A DNA stretch of 64,000 nucleotides from Providencia rettgeri. Lineage in GTDB: Bacteria > Pseudomonadota > Gammaproteobacteria > Enterobacterales > Enterobacteriaceae. The notes under the pieces were generated by a model that was not told the DNA's origin, ran no database searches, and saw nothing but the letters and a program-made list of their open reading frames with translations. Made by a program: the position numbers and the translations under genes. Positions 8,431 through 15,703 of this stretch are shown here, piece after piece (position 1 is the first letter of the stretch; every line of letters begins with the position of its first letter). The stretch lies in the NCBI RefSeq assembly GCF_013702265.1, contig NZ_CP059348.1, positions 3,534,001-3,598,000 on the forward strand. The letters are read 5' to 3'.

Positions 8431-10002
8431 TTAACTTCCAGGCGTAAAATAAATTGGGGATCCAGGCCCTACCGGTAATCCCAAAATAAACACCCAAATA
8501 ATGAAGAAGAGAGACCAGCCAATAAAGAAAATAATCGAGTATGGCAACATCATTGAAACCAAAGTGCCAATCCCTGCATCTTTCTTATATTTGACGACGA
8601 TTGCCATAATTAAACCAAAATAGCTCATCATTGGCGTAATAATATTGGTCACCGAGTCACCAATACGATAAGCCGCTTGGATAGTTTCCGGTGAATAACC
8701 TGCCAACATTAGCATTGGTACAAATATCGGTGCTGTCACCGCCCATTGAGCAGAAGCAGAGCCGATCATGAGGTTAATAAAGGCGCAAATCAGAATAAAA
8801 CCAACAAATAATATTCCACCATGTAAATCGATACTATTTAAGAAATTAGCGCCTTTGACCGCAATAACTTGCCCGATATTTGTCCATCCAAAGAATGCAA
8901 CGAACTGTGCAGCAAAGAAAATGATGACTAAATAGAGACCCAAGGTGCTCATTGCGCTTGCCATTGCATCAACCACATCTTTGTCGCTACGCATGGTTTT
9001 TGCGATATAGCCGTAAACAATCCCCGGAACCGCAAAGAAAATAAAGATAAACACCACAATCGCTTTTAAGAAAGGTGAATTACTCACTAACCCCGTTTCT
9101 TGATTACGTAAAATTCCACTTTCCGGCACCACCATTAAGGCTAATACTGCCGCTAATCCCCAGAAAGTCACCGATGCCCAGAACAGTGCTTTTTTCTCCA
9201 GCGGAGTGACTTCAGCAGAGGCTCGGAGTTTATCTTCGTCCTCATCGACACCACCGCCCTGATAAGGGCCTAACTGTGGCTCAACAATTTTCTCTGTGAT
9301 GAAATAACCCAAGATAGTGATCAAGAAGGTACTGGCAAACATAAAGTACCAGTTTGCTTCTGCCCCAACGATATAGGTAGGGTCAATAATGCGAGCGGCT
9401 TGTTGAGTGATCCCTGACAATAACGGATCCACTGTTCCTAATAGCAAGTTCGCTGAATATCCACCGGATACCCCTGCAAATGCAGCTGCAAGCCCAGCTA
9501 ATGGATGGCGACCTAATGAATGGAAAATAATCGCAGCCAGCGGAATCAATACCACATACCCCAGTTCTGCCGCGGTATTAGACATAATCCCAGCAAAAAC
9601 AATCGCAACGGTGGTTAATTTACGTGGCGCTTTGATAACAATCAGACGCATTGCGGCAGATAATAAACCGGCACGTTCTGCAATCCCAACCCCTAAAAGA
9701 GCAACTAATACCGTGCCTAGAGGCGCGAATCCCGTAAAGTTGGTGACCACGTTAGACAGAATTTTACGGATGCCTTCCGCATCTAACAGGCTAACAATGT
9801 GAATAATTCCGTCTGCCGCACGACCTTTCGCACCTTCAGGGCGAGGATCCGGCACACTAATACCAAAATACTGACCAACGGCGGAAGAGACTAATAAAAT
9901 CCCAATTAAGATAATGAATAGAATAACAGGATGTGGCAGAGCATTTCCCAGCCACTCAACCGTTCGTAAAAAACGGCTACCCTCTTGTCTTTTTTGTTCC
10001 AT
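8431..10002 (-). CDS. AbgT-family transporter (p-aminobenzoyl-glutamate / antimetabolite type)
   Basis: The 523-residue inner-membrane protein has many hydrophobic segments and AbgT-family landmarks. These are the N-terminal VEWLGNALPHPVILF, the PDPRPEG loop, the helix-hairpin motif SNTAAELGYVVLIPL, SGGYSANLLLGTVDPLL, and, near the C-terminus, the second hairpin NLMIGSASAQWAV and YRIGDSVTNIITPMMSYF. Characterised members either import p-aminobenzoyl-glutamate (E. coli AbgT) or export sulfonamides (Neisseria MtrF, Alcanivorax YdaH). No abgA/abgB peptidase genes are beside it, so the substrate stays open. The gene is single, with a T-rich terminator behind it and a 450-base spacer in front. Confidence 0.88.
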   Translation of the reverse strand: MEQKRQEGSRFLRTVEWLGNALPHPVILFIILIGILLVSSAVGQYFGISVPDPRPEGAKGRAADGIIHIVSLLDAEGIRKILSNVVTNFTGFAPLGTVLVALLGVGIAERAGLLSAAMRLIVIKAPRKLTTVAIVFAGIMSNTAAELGYVVLIPLAAIIFHSLGRHPLAGLAAAFAGVSGGYSANLLLGTVDPLLSGITQQAARIIDPTYIVGAEANWYFMFASTFLITILGYFITEKIVEPQLGPYQGGGVDEDEDKLRASAEVTPLEKKALFWASVTFWGLAAVLALMVVPESGILRNQETGLVSNSPFLKAIVVFIFIFFAVPGIVYGYIAKTMRSDKDVVDAMASAMSTLGLYLVIIFFAAQFVAFFGWTNIGQVIAVKGANFLNSIDLHGGILFVGFILICAFINLMIGSASAQWAVTAPIFVPMLMLAGYSPETIQAAYRIGDSVTNIITPMMSYFGLIMAIVVKYKKDAGIGTLVSMMLPYSIIFFIGWSLFFIIWVFILGLPVGPGSPIYFTPGS

Positions 10003-10459
10003 GTATGCTCCTTATAAACAAGAGAAATGAACATTACACAATGTTTTTCTCTTCACCTAATTACAAGCATATAAATTCAAACCAACAAATTTGATACAAA
10101 TTGAATACATTAACTAACAATCAACGTGATGATAGTAAAAATAGAATATTTACTTTGTTAAATTTTATTTATGTTAAAAACTAAAACCATAAAAATTAAA
10201 TATCATAAAAATACAAAAATGTGGTCAAGCTAACATTTTAATAATATTAACAAGCCATTTATGATTATTTTTGACTAAATAGATATCAAATTTCGTCAGT
10301 TTTATTCCATTTAATTCGATTAATACCTATTTTTACATTTACAATAAATTTGAGTTAGATGGAGCAAAGTAAAATACCAATTAGCCTGATTAATGTACGT
10401 TTTTAATCTAGATTAATCAGCGCTATAATCGACGCCTATTTACTACGGGGCGAGCTATA
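10003..10459. promoter_or_regulatory. Divergent intergenic region, AbgT-type gene / yhdN
   Basis: This 457-base AT-rich spacer must hold the promoters of both divergent genes. I could not place either promoter with confidence and saw no repeat, RNA gene or open frame. Confidence 0.5.
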
Positions 10460-10828
10460 ATGTCTGTCATTGATCTTTGGGCAGAGCGTCATATTCAAGA
10501 CGCTTTAAATAAAGGGGAGTTATCCAACCTCAATGGTGAAGGGAAACCTTTGCAGCTAGACGATGACAGCCTAGTTCCTGAAGAATTAAGGGCGAGCTAT
10601 CGTATTCTTAAAAATTCTGGGTATCTACCGCCTGAACTGCAACAGAAAAAAGAAGCACTGAATTTATGTCACATGCTGCAGCAACTCTCTGCCGATGACC
10701 CCAATTATGTTGCCATCAGTAAGCAATTAGCATTACTCGAGCTAAAACTCAAACAAGCCAATATCAATACCGACTTTTTATATGGCGAATACGCAGTGAC
10801 AATTTCAGAGCACTTAGAGTCTAAATAG
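10460..10828 (+). CDS. yhdN: DUF1992 (DnaJ-like conserved domain) protein YhdN
   Basis: The small soluble protein of 122 residues matches E. coli YhdN in length and pattern: a DLWAERHIQDALNKGE start, GEGKPLQLDDDSLVPEELRASYRILKN with single substitutions along its length, PPELQQKKEA, and a LLELKLKQANINTDFL end. Its biochemical role is unknown; the domain is shared with eukaryotic DNAJC28. It is a single gene in plus orientation, facing the AraC gene seven bases away. Confidence 0.88.
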   Translation: MSVIDLWAERHIQDALNKGELSNLNGEGKPLQLDDDSLVPEELRASYRILKNSGYLPPELQQKKEALNLCHMLQQLSADDPNYVAISKQLALLELKLKQANINTDFLYGEYAVTISEHLESK

Positions 10829-10835
10829 CGAAGAA

Positions 10836-11537
10836 TTAACGTTTAGGTAGGGATTGTAGGCGATATTCCTGAGGGGTTTTACCGTAAAACTTACGAAATG
10901 CTTGGCTAAATGCAGAGTGAGAATCATACCCCACCAAAGTGGCAATATGCTCAATAGTTTGGTGAGTTAATAATAAACTTCCCGCTGCCTCCATCCGTTT
11001 TTGCAATAAGAATTGCATGACCGTAAGCCCCGTTTCCGCTTTCACTTTACGCTGTAAAGTACTGACTGACATATAAAACGCGCAGGCGATATCTTCGCAG
11101 CTTATCGGTAAATGCAGACGTAACTCTACCCAATGAACCAGCTCATCAACCCAACGATTTTCTGGTTTTAACTGGGCTAATAACAGGCGAGCAACGGCAA
11201 AGTTTTGTTCCGGTGCTTGAGGGAAACTTTGCAACCAATTTAATAACCCCACCGCCGCTGGCGTCAGCGTGAAATGCGTCATTCTTTCATTTACTGACCA
11301 CTGCGCCGTTGCAGGCATTTCCAGCACATAATTTTGATTGCCTTCTTGCCCACTGAAAGCGTGACTAACACTCGGCGGGATCACCACTCCCTGACCCGCA
11401 TTTAGCAGCCAATGTTGACGATGCATATTGATCTCCATCGCCCCTGATAACGCAAAGACTACCTGCCATTGCCCATCATGTTGATGAGAAATAACCTCTT
11501 GGGAATATTGGCGATAGTGCAATTCAGGTAATAACAA
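10836..11537 (-). CDS. AraC-family transcriptional regulator with cupin sensor domain
   Basis: The 233-residue protein has an N-terminal cupin-like sensor with a metal-ligand-like His pair and a barrel pattern (AGQGVVIPPSVSHAFSG). A C-terminal AraC double helix-turn-helix follows: CAFYMSVSTLQRKVKAETG is the first HTH, and IATLVGYDSHSAFSQAFRKFYGKTPQEYR is the family signature at the second. The start is TTG at 11537, with AGGAG six bases upstream; the next ATG would cut into the cupin. That AGGAG sits inside a perfect hairpin (separate entry). Target genes are unknown. It follows csaA on the same strand and may be co-transcribed with it. Confidence 0.87.
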   Translation of the reverse strand: MLLPELHYRQYSQEVISHQHDGQWQVVFALSGAMEINMHRQHWLLNAGQGVVIPPSVSHAFSGQEGNQNYVLEMPATAQWSVNERMTHFTLTPAAVGLLNWLQSFPQAPEQNFAVARLLLAQLKPENRWVDELVHWVELRLHLPISCEDIACAFYMSVSTLQRKVKAETGLTVMQFLLQKRMEAAGSLLLTHQTIEHIATLVGYDSHSAFSQAFRKFYGKTPQEYRLQSLPKR

Positions 11538-11542
11538 GGCAA

Positions 11543-11571
11543 ACTCCTACAGGGTGGCATACCGTAGGAGT
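11543..11571 (-). promoter_or_regulatory. Hairpin/dyad covering the ribosome-binding site of the AraC-type gene
   Basis: In the mRNA sense, ACTCCTAC (11571-11564) and GTAGGAGT (11550-11543) form a perfect eight-pair stem with a 13-base loop. The 3' arm contains the AGGAG used by the TTG start at 11537. It could sequester the ribosome site. As DNA it is also a dyad that the regulator itself might bind, and it could act as a weak terminator of csaA (only TTT follows). Confidence 0.55.
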
Positions 11572-11607
11572 ATAACGGTTTTAATTAAGAAAATGCAGCC
11601 TTACAAA

Positions 11608-11943
11608 TTAAGCAAGGCGAGAGCCATTAGGTACTGGTAATTTGAATTCCGCTAATACAATGGCGCCTGTTTCATCGGGAGCACCTGTAATTAACACTTC
11701 AGATTTTATGCCAGCAATACGTTTAACTTCGAAATTACAAACACATAAAACCTGTTTGCCAATTAAACTTTCAGGGGTGTAATGCACGGTAATTTGTGCG
11801 CTTGAACGCTTAATTCCTAATTCCCCTAAATCTACATCCATCACATAAGCGGGCTTTTTTGCTTTACTGTTCACTTCTGCACGAATAATCGTACCAACAC
11901 GCATTTCCACTTTCGTAAAGTCGTCCCACTCAATAATTTGCAT
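11608..11943 (-). CDS. csaA: CsaA-type tRNA-binding protein / export chaperone
   Basis: The 111-residue single-domain OB-fold protein has the length of Bacillus CsaA. Recognisable segments are DFTKVEMRVGTIIRAE at the N-terminus, LGIKRSSAQITVHY, LIGKQVLCVCNF, RIAGIKSEVLI and a LPVPNGSRLA end. The family binds tRNA, and in Bacillus it has chaperone activity linked to protein export. The E. coli paralogue YgjH is more distant by motif. A ribosome site AGGAA precedes the ATG. The AraC-type gene follows 70 bases downstream on the same strand. Confidence 0.88.
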   Translation of the reverse strand: MQIIEWDDFTKVEMRVGTIIRAEVNSKAKKPAYVMDVDLGELGIKRSSAQITVHYTPESLIGKQVLCVCNFEVKRIAGIKSEVLITGAPDETGAIVLAEFKLPVPNGSRLA

Positions 11944-12041
11944 ATCTTTATTCCTAAATTAAACGATGGTAATAGCTTAAATTAGCATAGGATAGATAGA
12001 GGCTCTTAGCGTCAAACATTCATTTTATGTTGTGAAACAGT

Positions 12042-12080
12042 CATTGATTATCACCTGATAATCACAGGTAATAATCAATG
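12042..12080 (-). terminator. Strong hairpin at the 3' end of the choline microcompartment operon
   Basis: A 16-bp stem with one mismatch (cattgattatcacctg at 12042-12057 against 12065-12080) and a seven-base loop lies about 25 bases after the last SMR gene. The following minus-strand bases are only moderately T-rich (ACTGTTT). Confidence 0.65.
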
Positions 12081-12105
12081 GGTACAAGAGAGATAAAACG
12101 CGAGG

Positions 12106-12432
12106 TTACATATTTGAGAAAGTATTCATAATAATGCCGCCAGAGATAATTAATCCCATCGCGAAGACTGCGGGCACATCCGGTTTTTGTTTATATAAAA
12201 TCATTGAAACTAACGTCACACCAACAATACCAAACCCACACCATAAAGAATACGCAACCCCAACAGGGATATAGCCCATTGCACGTGTTAACGCGAAATA
12301 GCACAGACAATAAGCCACAATCACTAAAATTGACGGGCCTAATTTGCTAAAACTATTGGTTTTTTTGATCATCGATGTACCCGTGATTTCTGAACCAATT
12401 GATAATGCCAACCATAAAAATCCAGTAAACAT
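12106..12432 (-). CDS. Small multidrug resistance (SMR) family transporter, subunit 2
   Basis: This is a four-helix inner-membrane protein of 108 residues, the normal SMR length. It has the essential membrane Glu near residue 14 (SIGSEITGTSMIKK), the PVGVAYSLWCGFGIVG motif with the conserved Tyr and Trp, and the C-terminal MGLIISGGIIMN helix. SMR proteins exchange protons for quaternary ammonium or guanidinium compounds. It is the last gene of the choline cluster and starts 18 bases after its partner. SMR genes are known members of choline microcompartment loci. Moving choline, betaine-like compounds or trimethylamine is a plausible but unproved role. Confidence 0.88.
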   Translation of the reverse strand: MFTGFLWLALSIGSEITGTSMIKKTNSFSKLGPSILVIVAYCLCYFALTRAMGYIPVGVAYSLWCGFGIVGVTLVSMILYKQKPDVPAVFAMGLIISGGIIMNTFSNM

Positions 12433-12450
12433 AATATTTCTCTCTTCTTA

Positions 12451-12864
12451 TTAATGAGCAACTTTGTTGGTTGAAGACAGTGACGCATCCGAATTTTCAG
12501 CCGGTTCCGCCTCATCCGAGCCCATTTTAGAAAACAGGTTCATAATCACGATCCCAGAGGCAATAACCCCCATCCCAATCATTGCCGCCATATCAGGGTG
12601 CTGCCCATAAAACAGCATACCTAAAGTTGAAACCATCAAAATACCAGTACCCGACCAAGTCGCATACGCTAGCCCAACCGGAATATATTTCACTGCGCGA
12701 GAAAGAGAGTAATAACAGATAACATAAAGAATCACTATCAGACCTAATAATAATGATTTAGTTGTTCCTTCACTATTATCGAACATTTTCAATGTGGATG
12801 TTGCTGAGGTTTCAGAAATAATAACCGCTAGCATCCAAAGCCATGATTTTGCTTTAGAGGACAT
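12451..12864 (-). CDS. Small multidrug resistance (SMR) family transporter, subunit 1
   Basis: The 137-residue partner has the SMR core: a catalytic Glu in AVIISETSATSTLKM, YIPVGLAYATWSGTGILMV, and the last helix GMGVIASGIVIMNLFSKMG. It also has a soluble tail of about 30 acidic and polar residues (DEAEPAENSDAS) absent from the second subunit. Unequal paired SMR genes usually form obligate heterodimers (as in EbrAB or YkkCD), which fits this arrangement. It lies 50 bases downstream of the flavoprotein-like gene. Confidence 0.87.
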   Translation of the reverse strand: MSSKAKSWLWMLAVIISETSATSTLKMFDNSEGTTKSLLLGLIVILYVICYYSLSRAVKYIPVGLAYATWSGTGILMVSTLGMLFYGQHPDMAAMIGMGVIASGIVIMNLFSKMGSDEAEPAENSDASLSSTNKVAH

Positions 12865-12916
12865 AGATAATACTCCTACATAGATAGACGTTTAAAATAT
12901 TAAATTGAAATAAAAT

Positions 12917-13600
12917 TTATTTTTTTAGAGACTTTAAATAATCCATTGCCGAATCTGTTAATTTATTTTTATTTAGGGAATATTCCTTTGGGTCATTCAT
13001 TACTTCTCTCAAAGTAATATAGCGATTCTGGTTTATTTTATTTTCACTCGATATCTCATCATTTTTAATGAGCATTTTATTTTCAATATTATTAAATGTA
13101 TCGAATTGAATACCTAATGAGATAGCCTTATTCATATTCTCTTTAATAAGGCGGTTATAATGTTCATTTTTATTCAAACCTAATATTTGGTTCAAATCAC
13201 TGTCAGGGCAGCAATGATATTTCAATGCCATGATAGGAATATTTCGAGAGAGTGTTTGGATGATAATTTCACTCTCTTCGCTGGTTGCCAACCCATTCAC
13301 GACTTCATTCAGTACCTTGGTTCCTATAAAAGGGAGAAAAACCCCGTGAAATCCTGCAAGTTTTCCCATATTAAAGGTATGAATATCAAAACATTGCCCA
13401 ATTTCTTTCCATTGATTTATCGTCGATTGCGTTAGCATCTCCTTGGTGGCATAGAAAGAAAAAGACATTGAAGGTAACTGCAATAAACGCTGATAAACCG
13501 CCTGTTGATAGTCTTGGCTTGGGGACAATAACACCAAGACTCGTCGTTTCAGCTGTTGCAGTACCTGTAACACTATCTGCTCAATCATTTTTTCGTTCAT
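12917..13600 (-). CDS. Microcompartment-associated flavoprotein-like protein
   Basis: The 227-residue protein sits directly after pduL, where glycyl-radical microcompartment loci usually carry a flavoprotein gene. The segment LPFIGTKVLNEVVNGLA resembles the cofactor-binding strand-helix of the flavoprotein (dfp-like) fold. The first 20 residues (MNEKMIEQIVLQVLQQLKRR) form an amphipathic helix like known lumen-targeting peptides. The last 70 residues are Asn/Lys-rich and low in pattern, and the DNA there is AT-rich. I chose ATG 13600 because GGTGG precedes it; an ATG five codons earlier has no ribosome site. Flavin binding and function are inferred. Confidence 0.65.
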   Translation of the reverse strand: MNEKMIEQIVLQVLQQLKRRVLVLLSPSQDYQQAVYQRLLQLPSMSFSFYATKEMLTQSTINQWKEIGQCFDIHTFNMGKLAGFHGVFLPFIGTKVLNEVVNGLATSEESEIIIQTLSRNIPIMALKYHCCPDSDLNQILGLNKNEHYNRLIKENMNKAISLGIQFDTFNNIENKMLIKNDEISSENKINQNRYITLREVMNDPKEYSLNKNKLTDSAMDYLKSLKK

Positions 13601-13622
13601 ATTGCCACCGTTCATTTAGGAC

Positions 13623-14267
13623 TTAACTGACAACAAACACGCTGTCACTGTTACGTAACCCTGCCGCATTCGCTTCATCTGTATCAATATGAAACTCCAG
13701 AGAAAACCTTGCATCCACTCGAACAACGACCTCATCAAATACGAGACTACGTTCACCTTCCGTGCGAACACATACTCGCTGTCCATTGGAGACATTTAGC
13801 GACCTAGCATCCATTAAATTCATGTGAATATGGCGCTGAGCGCAAATGACTTGTTCACAAAGATTAACGTGCCCTGCGGGGCCAATTAACAACGCACTCC
13901 CCGATTGATTTAAATCGCCAGATTCACGTACTGGCGCTTTAATACCTAATGCAAAACAATCTGCTTTCGAGACTTCCAGCTGGGTTGTTGGTCTTGTGGG
14001 TCCTAACACTCGCACTTTACTGATCGACCCTTTAGGCCCAACCACCATCACACACTCTTTTGCCGCAAATTGACCTGGTTGCTTCAAGTCTTTAAATGGC
14101 GTCAGTTGATAACCTTCACCAAAAAGCGCGGTAACATCTTCTTGTGAAAGATGGACATGACGGTTCGAAACGCCCACAGGGATAGCAATGGGGCTATCAA
14201 TCATTGAGGCTGGGTTTGACATAGCTAAGCGAGACAGAATTTTTCCCATCAGCTGCTGGTTTATCAT
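13623..14267 (-). CDS. pduL: PduL-type phosphate acyltransferase
   Basis: The 214-residue enzyme converts acetyl-CoA and phosphate to acetyl phosphate inside the compartment, recycling CoA. The PduL metal-binding motifs are present: IPVGVSNRHVHLSQEDV near residue 27, LKQPGQFAAKE, and the second His cluster CAQRHIHMN. These His residues bind the two zinc ions in the family. The first 18 residues (MINQQLMGKILSRLAMSN) form a short amphipathic helix, the usual encapsulation peptide of PduL. Its start overlaps the preceding shell gene by four bases (ATGA). The gene corresponds to cutH of the Klebsiella choline locus by position. Confidence 0.93.
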   Translation of the reverse strand: MINQQLMGKILSRLAMSNPASMIDSPIAIPVGVSNRHVHLSQEDVTALFGEGYQLTPFKDLKQPGQFAAKECVMVVGPKGSISKVRVLGPTRPTTQLEVSKADCFALGIKAPVRESGDLNQSGSALLIGPAGHVNLCEQVICAQRHIHMNLMDARSLNVSNGQRVCVRTEGERSLVFDEVVVRVDARFSLEFHIDTDEANAAGLRNSDSVFVVS

Positions 14268-14656
14268 GATTTTTTCCCTTTACGCACATCAGCTTTTGGC
14301 TCCACAGCGGCAATCTCGACATCCATCGCCACGGGCGCCTCAACGACCGGTTTTTCAACACCGTTTTCTTCTTCGCTCGCGTTATGCTTAGTGGATAGCA
14401 GCTGGGTGATCACTCGCTCTTCTGGGCGGGCAATGACTAATGTGCCTTTTAATAGGTCTTGATGGCTGATAACCGATGCACCATGGTCAACGGCGGTTCT
14501 TACTGCACTAATTTCCCCTTGAAAACAAACAGAAACTAAGCCAGAACCGATTTTACGGTAGCCAACAATCTCGACACTCGCCGCTTTGCATGCAGCATCC
14601 GCAGCTTGTATTGCTGATGTCAGCCCGTAAGTCTCAATGACGCCTAAACTTTTCAT
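14264..14656 (-). CDS. BMC-H shell protein with C-terminal tail (CmcE-like)
   Basis: This hexamer-forming shell protein has one Pfam BMC domain (residues about 2-88): SLGVIETYGLTSAIQAADAA, then the pore loop KIGSGLVSV. A tail of 40 residues rich in Glu, Val, Ala and Lys (ending RKGKKS) is absent from the three short BMC-H proteins. The tail may face the cytosol or organise the shell; that is inference. It sits between cutD and pduL with a four-base overlap into pduL. Position and extension match the CmcE shell protein of GRM2 loci. Confidence 0.9.
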   Translation of the reverse strand: MKSLGVIETYGLTSAIQAADAACKAASVEIVGYRKIGSGLVSVCFQGEISAVRTAVDHGASVISHQDLLKGTLVIARPEERVITQLLSTKHNASEEENGVEKPVVEAPVAMDVEIAAVEPKADVRKGKKS

Positions 14657-14669
14657 TTTTCTCTCCTAC

Positions 14670-15623
14670 TTAGTGACGAACCAGTCGAATATCGAAATCG
14701 AATTTTTTAAAGAAAGCCTCTAATTGATCTAACTCTTCCGCGCTGTAGGTTGGGTCTTTCTTGATGGGATAAATCATGTCGAGCTTGTCGTATTTTCCGC
14801 GACCAAGCTGGTGATAAGGCAGAATATCAATTCGACTTAAATTGCCGCGTTTCGACAATTCCATGGCGTATTCAATTGCGCCTGTTATTGCATCAAAAGA
14901 ATCGTTATATCCACGAACTAAAGGCATACGCATCACCACATTTGCCCCTAGTTCCATTAATCTTTCGAGGTTGCGACGCACATTTTCATTACCAATACCA
15001 AACAGATTTTTGTGTTCAACAGTATCGATATGCTTAACATCAAACAGGAATAGGTCGACAACTTCGGCTAACTTTTCATAATTAGCTAATGACGTTGTAC
15101 CCTGTGTTTCAATCGCCGTATTAATCATCATTTTTTTGCATTCACGCAAAAGCTCAACGGCAAAATCTGTCTGTAAACTCATTTCACCGCCACCAATCGT
15201 GACACCACCACCAGAGGAAATATAAAAATCGTAGTCTTGCATGATGATCTCCATCATTTCTGAGACCGTGACATCTTTTCCCATAATGTCTAGCGCATCA
15301 GAAATGCACACTTCCTCACATTTACGGCAACCGATGCAGTCAATACTACGATTTACGCGGTGGACGGCTTCCCCTTGCTCATTGGTGGTCATGTAATGGA
15401 TCCCCGCAGGGCAAACATCCACACACTTCCCACATCCAACACATTTATCGTGGGAAAACATCACTTGGAACTGGCTACTTAGCCCTTCAGGGTTAGCGCA
15501 CCAAGGGCAACGAATATTGCATCCTTTAAGAAAAATTAGGGTTCGAATGCCATCACCGTCATAAATTGAGTATTTCTGGATATTAAATATCCGCCCTCTG
15601 ATTTCTGCCGCTGTGTTCATCAT
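14670..15623 (-). CDS. cutD: Choline TMA-lyase activating enzyme CutD (radical SAM)
   Basis: CutD uses S-adenosylmethionine and a [4Fe-4S] cluster to place the glycyl radical on CutC. The 317 residues contain the radical SAM motif CxxxCxxC (Cys35, Cys39, Cys42 in CNIRCPWC), then a ferredoxin-like insert with two four-cysteine sets (CVGCGKCVDVC at 61-71 and CIGCRKCEEVC at 96-106), the hallmark of glycyl-radical activases outside the PFL activase group. SSGGGVTIGGGE is the SAM-binding glycine motif. It follows cutC after 46-80 bases that contain a hairpin. The enzyme is oxygen-sensitive, so the pathway is anaerobic. Confidence 0.94.
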   Translation of the reverse strand: MMNTAAEIRGRIFNIQKYSIYDGDGIRTLIFLKGCNIRCPWCANPEGLSSQFQVMFSHDKCVGCGKCVDVCPAGIHYMTTNEQGEAVHRVNRSIDCIGCRKCEEVCISDALDIMGKDVTVSEMMEIIMQDYDFYISSGGGVTIGGGEMSLQTDFAVELLRECKKMMINTAIETQGTTSLANYEKLAEVVDLFLFDVKHIDTVEHKNLFGIGNENVRRNLERLMELGANVVMRMPLVRGYNDSFDAITGAIEYAMELSKRGNLSRIDILPYHQLGRGKYDKLDMIYPIKKDPTYSAEELDQLEAFFKKFDFDIRLVRH

Positions 15624-15667
15624 TGCATCTCCAAAACAGTTTCAAACTTATTGTTTTTATTATGTAT

Positions 15668-15693
15668 GGTGGGAATAGCAGCCTATCCCCACC
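15668..15693. other. Hairpin between cutC and cutD
   Basis: An 11-pair stem with one mismatch (ggtgggaatag at 15668-15678, ctatccccacc at 15683-15693) and a four-base loop lies just after the cutC stop. No T-run follows on the minus strand. It probably protects or partly attenuates the transcript so that the catalytic CutC is made in excess over the activase. Confidence 0.6.
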
Positions 15694-15703
15694 CAGATTT
15701 GGT

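Noticed and set aside
9407-9802. 131-codon plus-strand frame inside the AbgT-type gene
   Set aside because: Antisense to a strong membrane-protein gene; Ala/Asn/Pro-rich reading typical of a shadow frame.
10003-10459. FNR-like site TTGATACAAATTGA near 10090
   Set aside because: The second half does not match ATCAA; one half site in AT-rich DNA is expected by chance.
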